A stretch of DNA of 64,000 nt from Zobellia galactanivorans (GCF_000973105.1 NC_015844.1:4274501-4338500), one strand, 5' to 3'. Counted from the first letter of the stretch, positions 29,999 through 39,673 are shown. Notes: generated from the sequence alone by a model not told the origin. A program made the numbers and translations.

Positions 29999-31737
29999 TG
30001 TATCGGACTTGAAGTCACCTTTTGAACTTTGGGCCTAAGCTTGGGAGCCGGGGCCTTGTCATTTGAAGAAGGGATTTTGTTGACCGGATCGCCCGAGTTT
30101 TGGCTGCGTTCCGCCTCTTCGGCATCAATGTCGATAGGGTTGTCAATGCCCCGTATGACCGGTAGCACAAGATTGTTGTCGTCTTCGTCGAAAATGTCGT
30201 CCTTGGTCCTGATACGCTCATCGCCACGCCAGATGAAACCTTTGAGTTTCCGGCTCTCAACGGGGAGTTCCTTTTCAGGGAATATATCGCCATTGGGTTC
30301 GGTAAAGAAGGTAAGGTCTTCCACATCATTATTGGCCATGACAATATTGATCCGGCTGCAAATGGTTTTGTCTATGCCTATAAGCTCGTCGTCATCATTG
30401 TACATGTAATAGATGACCTCGGTGTTCTTGATCAAGTCGATATACTTGAGTTCATTGTCTTCAAACTTCCCGAAGAGGTCTTTTCCCTTAGCCTGGTTAT
30501 AACCGGTTTTTCCAATACTGTCCAAGGAAATAATAAAAGCGTTTTCAAGTACTTTTAGGGAGTCTAGTTTTTCGGTTTCAAGATTTGATATAAGGTGTAT
30601 GCTATCGCCCGTCATCTGGTTTTCGCCGTTCCATATGACCGGATTGCGAATCAGTTGGGTGATTCCCGTTTTCTCAGAAGAAAATATAGAGTCGCACTTA
30701 CCGCTCAAATCGGTCTTGTAGAATTTCGCATTTCTAAATGCACGAAGTACACGGTTTTCGGGTTTTCCCGTTATCATTAAAGTGTCGCCGTGCATATAAA
30801 GCGAATCTTGCTCTACCAAACTTATGGATACGGCCCGCTTGGTGGCAAAAACCGAATCTTTTGCCTTGAATACTTCGGCATAGTGGGCACGAACAATTCC
30901 CTTGTTTATGGTATCGGTGACTACAATGTTGTTGGTGGCCGAGGCAAATTCGCTAGCCTTGTCAAAATATACGCTATCGCCTTGTATGATACGATTGTTG
31001 TAGTCGATACGGGTATTTTTTATTCCGTAGCCACTTTCGACTTTCGTATCGTAAAACCCGCGTTCACAATAAATTTTATAGGTTTCACCCGTTATGGTCG
31101 AAGGACCGTACATGTAGGCGTTCTTTGATGTGGTGTAATAATCGAGGCGGTCAGAATCTAAGGTATACTGGGGGTTTTCAATGTGTACACTGTCTAAAAA
31201 CTGGTACTTGTCGAGTTCCATAAAGTAGCGGCCAATTTCGCTGGTAAGGGTATTGGTTGAATCGACAATGGTGCCCGAGCTGTTGTAGTAGGCTTCTTGT
31301 TTTTGGCGGTCAAAATAGAGCGTGTCGGTTTTTAAGGTCATTTTGCCACTTTTTTGGTCGGTCTCTAAAAGAACCTCTTCAAAAGCCTTGGCAAGTTTGG
31401 TTTCACCGTCATAATTGATTTTTCCACTGGTCATTTCAATGGAGTCACCCTGTTGTAAACGAACGTTGCCCAAGGCCCGTAAGCGGTTTTCTTTTTGATA
31501 AAAGATAGCGATATCGCACCATAGGTCGGCTCCTTGGTGTTCGAATTGAACCTGTCTGTCGTCTTTACTGAATATTGAGGCACCGGGAAACTGGGCTTCG
31601 TTTTTTGTAAAGTTGGCACCGTAAACAATATTGATCTGTTTACTCTGGGTAGTATCGGTTACGGTCGTCTTTTTGTCTTGCCCATAGCTTATAAAGACGG
31701 GGCAAAGAAGTAGTAAAAAAATACGAAGTAGATTCAA
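29995..31737 (-). CDS. OstA-like (LptA/LptD N-terminal type) LPS transport protein
   Basis: A 580-residue exported protein with a signal peptide (about 1-19, ending at S-Y-G-Q). Beta-jellyroll OstA repeats cover most of the chain, with blocks such as Q-G-D-S-I-E-M-T-S-G and M-T-G-D-S-I-H-L. The C-terminal ~60 residues are Pro/Lys-rich. LptA-type repeats bridge the periplasm and carry lipopolysaccharide to the outer membrane. Large OstA-like proteins of this kind are common in Bacteroidota. It is the first gene of a pair with the aminotransferase. Confidence 0.88.
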   Translation of the reverse strand: MNLLRIFLLLLCPVFISYGQDKKTTVTDTTQSKQINIVYGANFTKNEAQFPGASIFSKDDRQVQFEHQGADLWCDIAIFYQKENRLRALGNVRLQQGDSIEMTSGKINYDGETKLAKAFEEVLLETDQKSGKMTLKTDTLYFDRQKQEAYYNSSGTIVDSTNTLTSEIGRYFMELDKYQFLDSVHIENPQYTLDSDRLDYYTTSKNAYMYGPSTITGETYKIYCERGFYDTKVESGYGIKNTRIDYNNRIIQGDSVYFDKASEFASATNNIVVTDTINKGIVRAHYAEVFKAKDSVFATKRAVSISLVEQDSLYMHGDTLMITGKPENRVLRAFRNAKFYKTDLSGKCDSIFSSEKTGITQLIRNPVIWNGENQMTGDSIHLISNLETEKLDSLKVLENAFIISLDSIGKTGYNQAKGKDLFGKFEDNELKYIDLIKNTEVIYYMYNDDDELIGIDKTICSRINIVMANNDVEDLTFFTEPNGDIFPEKELPVESRKLKGFIWRGDERIRTKDDIFDEDDNNLVLPVIRGIDNPIDIDAEEAERSQNSGDPVNKIPSSNDKAPAPKLRPKVQKVTSSPIQ

Positions 31738-31782
31738 GGCTATCGGATATTTTGCCCAAAAATAGGCTTTTTTTAAAGGAAG

Positions 31783-31864
31783 TGATATAGTTTAGGATAG
31801 ATTTAGGACGATTGTAGGTAGTGTGGGAAACCTAGTTTATCCACCATCATCCTAAACTATATCA
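31783..31864. repeat. 16-bp perfect inverted repeat downstream of purA
   Basis: TGATATAGTTTAGGAT at 31783-31798 is the exact reverse complement of 31849-31864, with 50 bases between. It fills most of the 165-bp gap between purA and the OstA-like gene. No T-run follows on either strand, so it is not a standard intrinsic terminator. The size would suit a small non-autonomous element or a structured RNA. Confidence 0.85.
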
Positions 31865-31902
31865 TTATAATATATTCCGAAGTTCTGCTAAAAATCTTTA
31901 GA

Positions 31903-33174
31903 CTATCTATGGATGGTCTGCGTACGGTCGGGACCTACGGATACAATTTTGATCGGTACTTCGAGTTCTTTTTCTAAAAAGTCGATGTAGGCCTGTAAGG
32001 CTTCCGGTAACTGATCGGCATTGTTCATTTTGGTAAGGTCTTCAGACCAGCCCTTCATTTCACTGTAGATCGGGGTTACGTTCTCAGGCTCTATGTTGAA
32101 GGGAAGATGCTCTATTTGTTCGCCCTTGTAATTATAGGCGGTACAGACTTTTATCTTGTCAAAACCACTTAAAACGTCGGCTTTCATCATCATCAATTCG
32201 GTAACGCCATTGATTTGTACGGCGTATTTAAGGGCGACCAAGTCTAGCCAGCCGCATCGTCTCGGACGTCCTGTGGTGGCGCCGAATTCGTTACCGACAC
32301 GTGCCATGGTTTCACCGTCTTCATCAAAGAGTTCGGTTGGAAAAGGACCGCTGCCGACCCTTGTGGTGTAAGCCTTGAAAATACCCTTGACGTCACCTAT
32401 CTGGTTCGGGGCGACCCCAAGACCTGTACAGGCACCTGCGGCAGTGGTGTTACTGGAGGTAACGAAGGGATAGGTTCCGAAATCGATATCCAATAAAGAA
32501 CCTTGGGCTCCTTCTGCCAATATTTTCTTTCCGCTTTTTTGAGCTTGGAAAAGGTATTCCTCACTATCGATAAAGGTCAATTTTTTTAACTCGCTAACCG
32601 ATTCGAAGAAATCTTTTTCCAATTCGGCCAAATCGTACTGTACGTCTACATTGTAGTAGGCGATCATGGCCTCGTGCTTGTTGGCCAAGTTACGGTACTT
32701 CTCTTTCCAGTCAGACAATTCTAGGTCTCCGATGCGCATACCGTTACGTCCGGTCTTGTCCATATACGTAGGTCCGATCCCTTTAAGGGTGGACCCGATT
32801 TTGGCCTTACCTTTTGATGCTTCGGAAGCGGCATCGAGCAAACGGTGTGTTGGCAATATCAAATGGGCCTTTCTTGAAATGAACAATTTAGCCTTGATGT
32901 CTATATTGAACTTGTCTAAGGCGTCAAGCTCTTTTTTAAAGATAACGGGGTCGATAACCACGCCGTTACCTACGATGTTTATGGACTCTTTGTGGAAAAT
33001 TCCGGATGGAATGGTGTGTAATACATGCTTTATTCCATCAAATTCCAAAGTGTGTCCCGCGTTGGGCCCACCTTGAAATCGGGCTATAATATCATAATCT
33101 TTGGTAAGAACGTCAACGATTTTTCCTTTTCCTTCGTCTCCCCACTGTAATCCTAACAATAAATCTACTGCCAT
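31903..33174 (-). CDS. purA: Adenylosuccinate synthase PurA
   Basis: Joins IMP and aspartate using GTP in the first committed step to AMP. The N-terminal W-G-D-E-G-K-G-K loop (residues 11-18) with catalytic Asp and Lys, G-P-N-A-G-H-T, the G-I-G-P-T-Y block and the T-T-G-R-P-R-R-C-G-W motif are intact. At 423 residues the length is normal. It follows the fur-like gene by 12 bp, so a shared transcript is likely. Confidence 0.97.
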   Translation of the reverse strand: MAVDLLLGLQWGDEGKGKIVDVLTKDYDIIARFQGGPNAGHTLEFDGIKHVLHTIPSGIFHKESINIVGNGVVIDPVIFKKELDALDKFNIDIKAKLFISRKAHLILPTHRLLDAASEASKGKAKIGSTLKGIGPTYMDKTGRNGMRIGDLELSDWKEKYRNLANKHEAMIAYYNVDVQYDLAELEKDFFESVSELKKLTFIDSEEYLFQAQKSGKKILAEGAQGSLLDIDFGTYPFVTSSNTTAAGACTGLGVAPNQIGDVKGIFKAYTTRVGSGPFPTELFDEDGETMARVGNEFGATTGRPRRCGWLDLVALKYAVQINGVTELMMMKADVLSGFDKIKVCTAYNYKGEQIEHLPFNIEPENVTPIYSEMKGWSEDLTKMNNADQLPEALQAYIDFLEKELEVPIKIVSVGPDRTQTIHR

Positions 33175-33186
33175 CTAAAATTTTGG

Positions 33187-33642
33187 TTAGCTGTTTGTGT
33201 TTTCTTTTTTATTTCGAGTACCATAAAAATAAAGGGAGTGTGTGTTGATTTTTATATCAAATACTTCCTCAATGGTTTTCTTTATCGATTGAATACGAGG
33301 ATCGCAGAACTCCATTACCTCACCGGTGTCGGTCAAGATAACGTGGTCGTGCTGACGGTCAAAGTATGATTTCTCGTATTGCGCCTGATTTTTACCGAAT
33401 TGGTGCTTGCGAACCAATTTACATTCTAACAAAAGTTCAATGGTATTGTAAAGGGTGGCGCGACTTACCCTGTAATTCTTGTTTTTCATGTTTATGTATA
33501 GCGACTCAATATCAAAATGGTCTTCGCTATCATAAATTTCTTGAAGTATGGCGTAACGTTCGGGTGTTTTCCTATGCCCGTTTTCTTCTAAAAAGTTGGT
33601 GAAAACATTCTTTACGATCTCTTGATTTTTGTTCTCTGCCAT
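33187..33642 (-). CDS. Fur family metal-dependent transcriptional regulator
   Basis: A 151-residue regulator with an N-terminal winged helix ([19 protein letters not shown]) and a C-terminal dimer domain with H-D-H-V-I-L and E-F-C-D-P. Only one Cys is seen in the C-terminal half, so the structural Zn Cys4 site is absent. It could be a Fur, Zur or PerR. I use ATG 33642. A longer frame from TTG 33669 would overlap the -7 element at 33667-33674. It lies 27 bp from the rsh gene stop. Confidence 0.92.
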   Translation of the reverse strand: MAENKNQEIVKNVFTNFLEENGHRKTPERYAILQEIYDSEDHFDIESLYINMKNKNYRVSRATLYNTIELLLECKLVRKHQFGKNQAQYEKSYFDRQHDHVILTDTGEVMEFCDPRIQSIKKTIEEVFDIKINTHSLYFYGTRNKKENTNS

Positions 33643-33666
33643 AATTAGGTTCTGTTCGTCAATTTG

Positions 33667-33674
33667 CAAATGTA
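33667..33674 (-). promoter_or_regulatory. -7 element of the fur-like gene
   Basis: The minus strand reads TACATTTG, an exact TAnnTTTG match, 25 bases before ATG 33642. It lets fur-purA be transcribed apart from the upstream rsh gene. No clear -33 TTG. Confidence 0.55.
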
Positions 33675-33696
33675 CGGTTATATTTTAATTAGAATT

Positions 33697-35901
33697 CTAA
33701 ATTCTTGTGACTTTATCGATTCCGTTGATTTTCTTTAAATTGACGATTAGTTTTTTGAGGATGCCGATATTTTTGACCACTACGGTGATTTCTCCAACGA
33801 AAGTTCCTCCGTCGGTACTGAAGTTAAGGTTTCGGATATTTACATGCATATTGTCCGATATAACCTCGGTAATCTCGCTTACGAGTCCGAGGTTGTCTAT
33901 ACCTGTTAAACGTATGACCGATTGGAATTCCTGCTGGGTAGAATCGATCCACTTGGCACTGATGATCCTGTAGGCGTAATTGGATTGTAACTGTATGGCA
34001 TTGGGACAGTTCTTCTTATGTACCTTAATACCTTCGTTAACACTGACAAAACCGAAAACATCGTCCCCAGGGATAGGGTTACAGCATTGCGATAGTTTGT
34101 ATTCGAGTTTTTCTTCTTCCTTCCCAAAAACCAGAACATCGTACTTGCTGGTAATCTCCTCCTTGTTGATTTCGTTGGGGGCGGAGGCCCGGCGGATCTT
34201 GTTCTTAAAGAAACTGATGAAGGCATTGGAATACGAAGAGGTAAAATCTTTGATCATCTGATTGTCGATTGCACCTATTCCTACCCTATAAAACAGGTCG
34301 AGACTGGTTTTTAGCTTAAAGAAGGTGACCATTTTGTTCACCGTATCTTCGTTCAAGCTTACTTTTTGCGATTTCAGTTTTCTCCTCAAGACTTCCTTGC
34401 CTTCTTCGGCAATGGACTTTTTCTCTTCACGTAGGGAAGATTTTATTTTGGCCCTTGCGCGGGCGGTAGTGGCATAGTCGAGCCAGTTTTGGTTCGGTTT
34501 TGCCTGGTCGGAGGTAATGATTTCAACTTGGTCACCACTATGTAATGTGGTGTTCAAAGGAACGAGTTTGCCATTGACCTTTGAGCCCCGGGTGCGCATA
34601 CCGACCTCGGTGTGTATGTTGAATGCAAAGTCGAGAGGGGTGGCCCCTTTGGGCAAGGACTTCAGCTCCCCTTTGGGGGTAAATACAAAAATTTCCTTGG
34701 AATAAAGATTGAGCTTGAACTCCTCTACAAAATCGACGGCATTGGTGTTGGCGTTTTCTAGGGCTTCCTGTAAACGGTTCAGCCAAATTTCGATGCCTTG
34801 TTCTTTTTGGTCCCCATGTTTGTACTTAAAATGGGCCGCATAGCCTTTTTCGGCAATCTCGTGCATACGTTCGCTGCGTATCTGTACTTCTACCCATCGA
34901 CCTTTTGGTCCCATTACCGTTATGTGCAAGGCCTCGTAACCCGTGGTTTTCGGGGAGGATATCCAATCCCGAAGTCGTACGGGGTTGGGGGTAAAGTGGT
35001 CGGTAACTATGGAATAGATTTTCCAGGCCAGAAATTTCTCGTTCTGTCGATCCGATTTGTAAATAATACGAATGGCAAATTTGTCGTAGATTTCGTCAAA
35101 GGCGACATTTTGGGCCTTCATCTTCCTGCGGATGGAAAAAATCGATTTCATCCGTCCTTTGATGTAATAGTTTAAGCCCTCTTCTTTTAACGATTTGTCT
35201 ATTACGCCCGAAAAGGCATCGATATAAGCTTGCTGTTCCTCTTTTGAGTCTTCGATCTTTTCTTTGATGTCGTTGTAGACATCGGGTTCCGTATACTTAA
35301 GACTAAGGTCCTCAAGTTCCGTCTTTATATTGTAAAGTCCGATACGATGGGCCAAAGGGGCATAGATGTACAGGGTTTCCGAGGCCATCTGCACCTGTTT
35401 GTGCTCGGGCATGGCATCCATGGTGAGCATGTTGTGGTAGCGATCGGCGATTTTAATGATGATGACACGCACATCGTCGTTGAGGGTCAGCAACATCTTC
35501 CGGAAGTTTTCCGCCTGTTGCGAGGTGTTCATGTCCTTTTTAAGGTGGGCGATCTTGGTGAGTCCGTCAACTATACGGGCGACTACCTTGCCGAACATGC
35601 GCTCAATGTCATCTAGCGTATACTCCGAATCTTCTACAACATCGTGTAAAAGGGCCGAAGCAATGGAAGTGGCATCGAGGCCGATTTCCGAAGCCACTAT
35701 TTTGGCCACGGCGATCGGATGGAATATATAGGCTTCCCCAGATTTTCTACGTTGGTTTTTGTGGGCGTCTACCGCTATTTCAAAGGCAGAGCGAATCAGT
35801 GTCTTATCGTCGTCCGATAAGTGTTGATAGCTTATGCGTAGCAATTCTTTATATTGCTTGGCTATCTGTTTGTTTTCTTTTTCTATAGCTTCCTGCGTCA
35901 T
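33697..35901 (-). CDS. Bifunctional (p)ppGpp synthetase/hydrolase (RelA/SpoT)
   Basis: A 734-residue stringent-response enzyme. Order: HD hydrolase domain with L-L-H-D-V-V-E-D (about 85), synthetase domain with G-R-M-K-S-I-F-S-I-R-R-K-M and E-V-Q-I-R, TGS domain with F-V-F-T-P-K-G-E-L, and a C-terminal ACT domain. Both catalytic sites look intact, so it probably makes and degrades the alarmone. I use ATG 35901. The longer frame from 35922 would overlap the promoter element at 35909-35916. Confidence 0.95.
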   Translation of the reverse strand: MTQEAIEKENKQIAKQYKELLRISYQHLSDDDKTLIRSAFEIAVDAHKNQRRKSGEAYIFHPIAVAKIVASEIGLDATSIASALLHDVVEDSEYTLDDIERMFGKVVARIVDGLTKIAHLKKDMNTSQQAENFRKMLLTLNDDVRVIIIKIADRYHNMLTMDAMPEHKQVQMASETLYIYAPLAHRIGLYNIKTELEDLSLKYTEPDVYNDIKEKIEDSKEEQQAYIDAFSGVIDKSLKEEGLNYYIKGRMKSIFSIRRKMKAQNVAFDEIYDKFAIRIIYKSDRQNEKFLAWKIYSIVTDHFTPNPVRLRDWISSPKTTGYEALHITVMGPKGRWVEVQIRSERMHEIAEKGYAAHFKYKHGDQKEQGIEIWLNRLQEALENANTNAVDFVEEFKLNLYSKEIFVFTPKGELKSLPKGATPLDFAFNIHTEVGMRTRGSKVNGKLVPLNTTLHSGDQVEIITSDQAKPNQNWLDYATTARARAKIKSSLREEKKSIAEEGKEVLRRKLKSQKVSLNEDTVNKMVTFFKLKTSLDLFYRVGIGAIDNQMIKDFTSSYSNAFISFFKNKIRRASAPNEINKEEITSKYDVLVFGKEEEKLEYKLSQCCNPIPGDDVFGFVSVNEGIKVHKKNCPNAIQLQSNYAYRIISAKWIDSTQQEFQSVIRLTGIDNLGLVSEITEVISDNMHVNIRNLNFSTDGGTFVGEITVVVKNIGILKKLIVNLKKINGIDKVTRI

Positions 35902-35908
35902 AGTCAAA

Positions 35909-35939
35909 TAAAAATAGCACAATCTTAGCAGCCTTACAA
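35909..35939 (-). promoter_or_regulatory. Promoter of the relA/spoT gene
   Basis: On the minus strand TTG (35939-35937), 20 bases, then TATTTTTA (35916-35909), a seven-of-eight match to TAnnTTTG. It lies just upstream of ATG 35901, which argues against the longer start. Confidence 0.5.
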
Positions 35940-36005
35940 CAAAAATTATACCTCTTTTTAAGCTGCGGACAATGTGTCCTTATATTGTAACGGCCATCAT
36001 CCAGA

Positions 36006-37232
36006 CTATCGTTTTAGGTTTTGAATGCGTTGCAGAAGGGTAGGGTGCGAATAATGCATAAAAACAAAGGCCGGATGGGGCGTAAGGTTGCTCAGACTGT
36101 TTTTGGATAACTTTTTTAAGGAGGTGATCAGGGGGGTGGCGGCATAGGTAGCCTTGGCATAATCGTCGGCCTGATACTCGAATTTTCTTGAAAAATGGTT
36201 CATAATTAAACCAGTGATTTCTGAGATAGGACTGTAGAGAATGGCAAAACCGATCAGGGCGGCATGAAAACTGGGCCGTGATACGCCAATGGCCATAGAT
36301 ACATCGGGGTTGTTGACGAATAGTGATAGTACGAACAAGGTAAGTCCGGTTAGCAAAATTGAAGCTATAAGGTTGAAAATGATATGCTTTTTTTTGTAAT
36401 GACCGACTTCATGTGCCAAAACGGCAACAATTTCTTCCTCCTCCAAGTCCTTGATCAGGGTGTCGTAAAGGGTGACCCGTTTTTCCTTACCAAAACCAGA
36501 AAAATAGGCATTGGCCTTGGTAGATCGTTTTGATCCGTCTATCACAAAGATGTTGTTGAGTTCAAAACCGACATTTTTGGCAAAGGATTCTATCTTGGTT
36601 TTGAGGCTTCCGTCTTCAAGCGGGGTCTGTTTGTTAAAGAGCGGTACGATCAGCTTGCTGTAGAAGAGATTCATGAATACCGTAAAAAGCGTTATGAGCG
36701 CCCAGGCATAGATCCAAAAGCTGGTGCCCGTCCATTGAAAGAACCAAATGATAACGGACAGTAGGAGCCCCCCTACCACCACGGTCATTGCCCATCCCTT
36801 TATCTTATCTAAAAAGAACGTACCCTTGGTGGTTTTGTTGAACCCGAATTTCTCTTCGATAACGAAGGTCGAATAATACGAAAGGGGAAGGGTTACCACA
36901 TCGCTTCCTATCATGATGACACCAAAGAACAAAAGAGCCATGGGAATAGCTTGGTCGGTAATGGTGCGTACCCATTGGTCTATCCATTCAAATCCCCCAA
37001 AAATCAAAAAGCCTATGGTCAAAAGAAACGAGAAACTAGAAGTAATAAGTCCAAAACGATAGTTGGTCTTTTTATAGGCCTGCGATTTTTTGTATTCGGT
37101 TTCGTCGAATACGTCGTTGAGTTCTTCCGGTATGGGGTCGTTGTAGCGTTTGGAGTTTAAATAGTCCAGTACGGTCTCAATAATGAATTGAAGTACGAGA
37201 ATGGTGATTATAATATAAAACAGCATACTCAT
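36006..37232 (-). CDS. M48 family (Ste24-like) zinc metalloprotease
   Basis: A 408-residue membrane protease with about seven helices. The zinc motif V-L-A-H-E-V-G-H-Y (HExxH) and the downstream E-Y-Q-A-D-D-Y-A, which supplies the third ligand, are both present. This family includes the CAAX prenyl protease Ste24. In bacteria it probably acts in membrane protein quality control. It starts 54 bp after the TrmH-type gene stop on the same strand. Confidence 0.93.
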   Translation of the reverse strand: MSMLFYIIITILVLQFIIETVLDYLNSKRYNDPIPEELNDVFDETEYKKSQAYKKTNYRFGLITSSFSFLLTIGFLIFGGFEWIDQWVRTITDQAIPMALLFFGVIMIGSDVVTLPLSYYSTFVIEEKFGFNKTTKGTFFLDKIKGWAMTVVVGGLLLSVIIWFFQWTGTSFWIYAWALITLFTVFMNLFYSKLIVPLFNKQTPLEDGSLKTKIESFAKNVGFELNNIFVIDGSKRSTKANAYFSGFGKEKRVTLYDTLIKDLEEEEIVAVLAHEVGHYKKKHIIFNLIASILLTGLTLFVLSLFVNNPDVSMAIGVSRPSFHAALIGFAILYSPISEITGLIMNHFSRKFEYQADDYAKATYAATPLITSLKKLSKNSLSNLTPHPAFVFMHYSHPTLLQRIQNLKR

Positions 37233-37286
37233 TGGATAGTGGTTTTTGGTAAAATGGTGTAGGTCTCCTAAAGAATAAAACAGGGA

Positions 37287-38099
37287 TTATTTAAAATTCC
37301 GTTGTCTTTTTGCTTCAAAGATAAGAATAGCGGCCGAGACCGATACGTTCATAGAATCGATTTCACCCTGCATGGGTATGATGATGTTCTGTTTTGAGCT
37401 GTTGAGCCATTCTTCTGAGAGTCCGTCCGCTTCGGTGCCGACAACAATGGCCGACCCTGGCTTGAAATCGGTTTCGGTATAGGTTTCGGAGGCCGAAAGG
37501 GCCGCACAGTAAATATTGATGTTTTGGGCCTTGAGAAAATCGATGACCTCCGTGCTGCTGCCCATGGCTATGTTGTTCGTAAAAACGCAGCCCACACTGG
37601 AACGTATTATATTAGGGTTGTAGAGGTCGGTCTTAGGGTTGGCAATGAGCACGGCGTCAAGATTTGCAGCATCGGCAGTACGCAACAGTGCCCCTATGTT
37701 TCCGGGTTTTTCAGGTGCTTCCGCAACAAGGATCAAGGGGTCTTTCTTGCCTAGCTTTAATTCACTTAACAGGGTAGGCTTACTTTGGGCAATGGCCAAG
37801 ATACCTTCGGTAGTTTGCCTATAGGCCAACTTTTGATACACTTCCTTGCTGATCTCGATATAATCGGGTGTCGACGAACTACTTTCAAAAAGCGATAAGG
37901 TTTCTTTGAAGTCGATCAGCTCGGGTTGAAAAAGCACCGTATCAAAGTGGTAGCCCCCTTTCAGGGCCAATTGTATTTCCCTTTGGCCCTCCACAATAAA
38001 AAGTCCGGTTTTCTTCCGTTCCCTAGACTTTTCCTTTAAAAGCAGTATTTTCTTGACCAGCGTATTTTGAACGCTCGAGATTTGCTTAGATTTGTGCAT
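37287..38099 (-). CDS. TrmH/SpoU family RNA 2'-O-methyltransferase
   Basis: A 270-residue SPOUT methyltransferase. An N-terminal substrate-binding domain (about 1-100) is followed by a knotted SAM domain with P-G-N-I-G-A-L-L-R-T-A-D-A, V-V-G-T-E-A-D-G-L and I-P-M-Q-G-E-I-D-S-M-N-V-S-V-S-A-A. The RlmB/TsnR-like layout suggests 23S rRNA or tRNA as substrate. A TACATTTG -7 sequence lies on the minus strand at 38104-38111, divergent from the lipoprotein gene. Confidence 0.93.
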   Translation of the reverse strand: MHKSKQISSVQNTLVKKILLLKEKSRERKKTGLFIVEGQREIQLALKGGYHFDTVLFQPELIDFKETLSLFESSSSTPDYIEISKEVYQKLAYRQTTEGILAIAQSKPTLLSELKLGKKDPLILVAEAPEKPGNIGALLRTADAANLDAVLIANPKTDLYNPNIIRSSVGCVFTNNIAMGSSTEVIDFLKAQNINIYCAALSASETYTETDFKPGSAIVVGTEADGLSEEWLNSSKQNIIIPMQGEIDSMNVSVSAAILIFEAKRQRNFK

Positions 38100-38160
38100 A
38101 CCGCAAATGTAAATAAAAGAGCCTTTGTGCGACCTATAGAGCTAAAACTAAAACAAACAG

Positions 38161-38961
38161 ATGAAGCGAATTTTAACGATTGTATTGATTTTGGGACTAT
38201 CGAGCTGTAAAGAGGTGGCCAAGAGTGAAAAAAAGGTAGAAACGGATGTAAAAACGGAGACGGTTGTAGCGAATGAGAGGTATCCGGAAGCCTTGGTCAA
38301 GGTGTTTGACGCCCATGGGGGATTGAAAAACTGGAAGAGCAAACGCACTTTGAGCTTTAGCCTGCCGAAGCCTAAATCGGTAGAGGTGCACACGGTAGAT
38401 CTATATTCGAGAAGGGATAAGGTCGAAATTCCCCCGGTAACAATGGGTTTCGATGGGGATGCGGTTTGGTTGCTCGACGAACAGGATTCCTATAAAGGCA
38501 ATCCGGCACTATATCATAACCTGATGTTCTATTTTTATGCCATGCCCTTTGTTTTTTCCGATTCGGGAATCAACTATAAACCCGCCGAGGATTTAGTGTA
38601 TGAAGGTAAGAGCTATCCGGGAATCCATATCAGTTACAACGATGGGGTCGGGGCTTCTTCAAAAGACGATTATTACTTGCACTACGATCCCGAAACCTAT
38701 AAAATGGCTTGGTTGGGGTATACCTTTACCTTCGGTAGCAATGAAAAATCTGAAAATGTGCGTTGGATACATTACAATGATTGGATAGAGGTAGAGGGTA
38801 TACAATTGCCGAAATCTATGACATGGCACAATTATGAGGGCCGTACGATCAAAGAGGCGAAAGAGCCTACCGTTTTTGAGAATATTAGTTTGGAAGAGAC
38901 ATCAAGGCCCGATTCGTTTTACGCGAAACCTGAAAATGCCAAAGTCGTCTTAAAGGACTAA
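38161..38961 (+). CDS. DUF6503-like lipoprotein
   Basis: A 266-residue exported protein with a lipoprotein signal (Cys16 in L-S-S-C-K). A short Lys/Glu/Val-rich linker precedes a beta-rich domain that starts E-A-L-V-K-V-F-D-A-H-G-G-L and contains G-F-D-G-D-A-V-W and Y-Y-L-H-Y-D-P. The pattern fits DUF6503, a Bacteroidota family of unknown role related in shape to outer-membrane lipoprotein carriers. It is the first plus-strand gene before the Moco operon. Confidence 0.78.
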   Translation: MKRILTIVLILGLSSCKEVAKSEKKVETDVKTETVVANERYPEALVKVFDAHGGLKNWKSKRTLSFSLPKPKSVEVHTVDLYSRRDKVEIPPVTMGFDGDAVWLLDEQDSYKGNPALYHNLMFYFYAMPFVFSDSGINYKPAEDLVYEGKSYPGIHISYNDGVGASSKDDYYLHYDPETYKMAWLGYTFTFGSNEKSENVRWIHYNDWIEVEGIQLPKSMTWHNYEGRTIKEAKEPTVFENISLEETSRPDSFYAKPENAKVVLKD

Positions 38962-39010
38962 GGAATGCTGTTTTTTTAAGTAAATTGTATCTTTAAACTT
39001 TTATTTGAAT

Positions 39011-39253
39011 ATGGAAGTATTGTTATTCGGGATTGCCAAGGATATTGTAGGTACGTCGTCATTTCGTTTTGAAGGGGGCGATGTCGTGCCACAATCGGTT
39101 TTAGAATTAAAGGAAAGGCTCAGTGAGACCTTTCCCGAGTTTGATAATCTCTCTTCTTTGGCAGTGGCCGTAAATAGTGAATATGCCGATGATAGCAAGG
39201 GCTTGAACCTTGGTGATGAAATAGCTATAATTCCCCCCGTAAGCGGCGGATGA
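39011..39253 (+). CDS. moaD: Molybdopterin synthase small subunit MoaD
   Basis: An 80-residue ubiquitin-fold sulfur carrier ending in P-V-S-G-G, whose Gly-Gly tail is thiocarboxylated by the MoeB-type enzyme encoded downstream. It pairs with MoaE to put dithiolene sulfurs into molybdopterin. I use ATG 39011. A TTG at 39005 would add two residues. The moaE gene follows 9 bp later. Confidence 0.92.
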   Translation: MEVLLFGIAKDIVGTSSFRFEGGDVVPQSVLELKERLSETFPEFDNLSSLAVAVNSEYADDSKGLNLGDEIAIIPPVSGG

Positions 39254-39262
39254 TCTTGAAAT

Positions 39263-39673
39263 ATGGTTGTAGAAATTGTAGATGAAATTGACCCTGGGCA
39301 GGTATATGCCGAGCTTTCACACCCCAATAGCGGAGGTATTTGTGTTTTTGTAGGGGCCGTTAGGGAATTCACCAATAACGAGGAGGTAACGGCACTTGAG
39401 TTTGAGGCCTACAAAAGCATGGCCCTCAAGGAAATGGGAAAAATAGCTGGCGAAGCGACCCAAAAATGGGAGCTGAACAAGGTGGTCATCCGTCATGCCG
39501 TAGGAAAAAAAGAGGTAGAGGAACCCGTTGTGGTAGTAGGGGCTTCGTCGGCACACCGCGAGGCCTGTTTCGAGGCCTGTCGCTATTTAATAGACACCTT
39601 AAAGGAACGGGTGCCGATTTGGAAGAAGGAAATTTTTAAGAATAAGACGGTTTGGGTTTCGGCCCATCCATAA
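39263..39673 (+). CDS. moaE: Molybdopterin synthase catalytic subunit MoaE
   Basis: A 136-residue MoaE: G-G-I-C-V-F-V-G-A-V-R near residues 25-35, L-E-F-E-A-Y-K, R-H-A-V-G, the S-A-H-R-E-A-C-F block and K-E-R-V-P-I-W-K-K-E with active-site Lys residues. It forms the heterotetramer with MoaD that converts cyclic pyranopterin to molybdopterin. Confidence 0.96.
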   Translation: MVVEIVDEIDPGQVYAELSHPNSGGICVFVGAVREFTNNEEVTALEFEAYKSMALKEMGKIAGEATQKWELNKVVIRHAVGKKEVEEPVVVVGASSAHREACFEACRYLIDTLKERVPIWKKEIFKNKTVWVSAHP

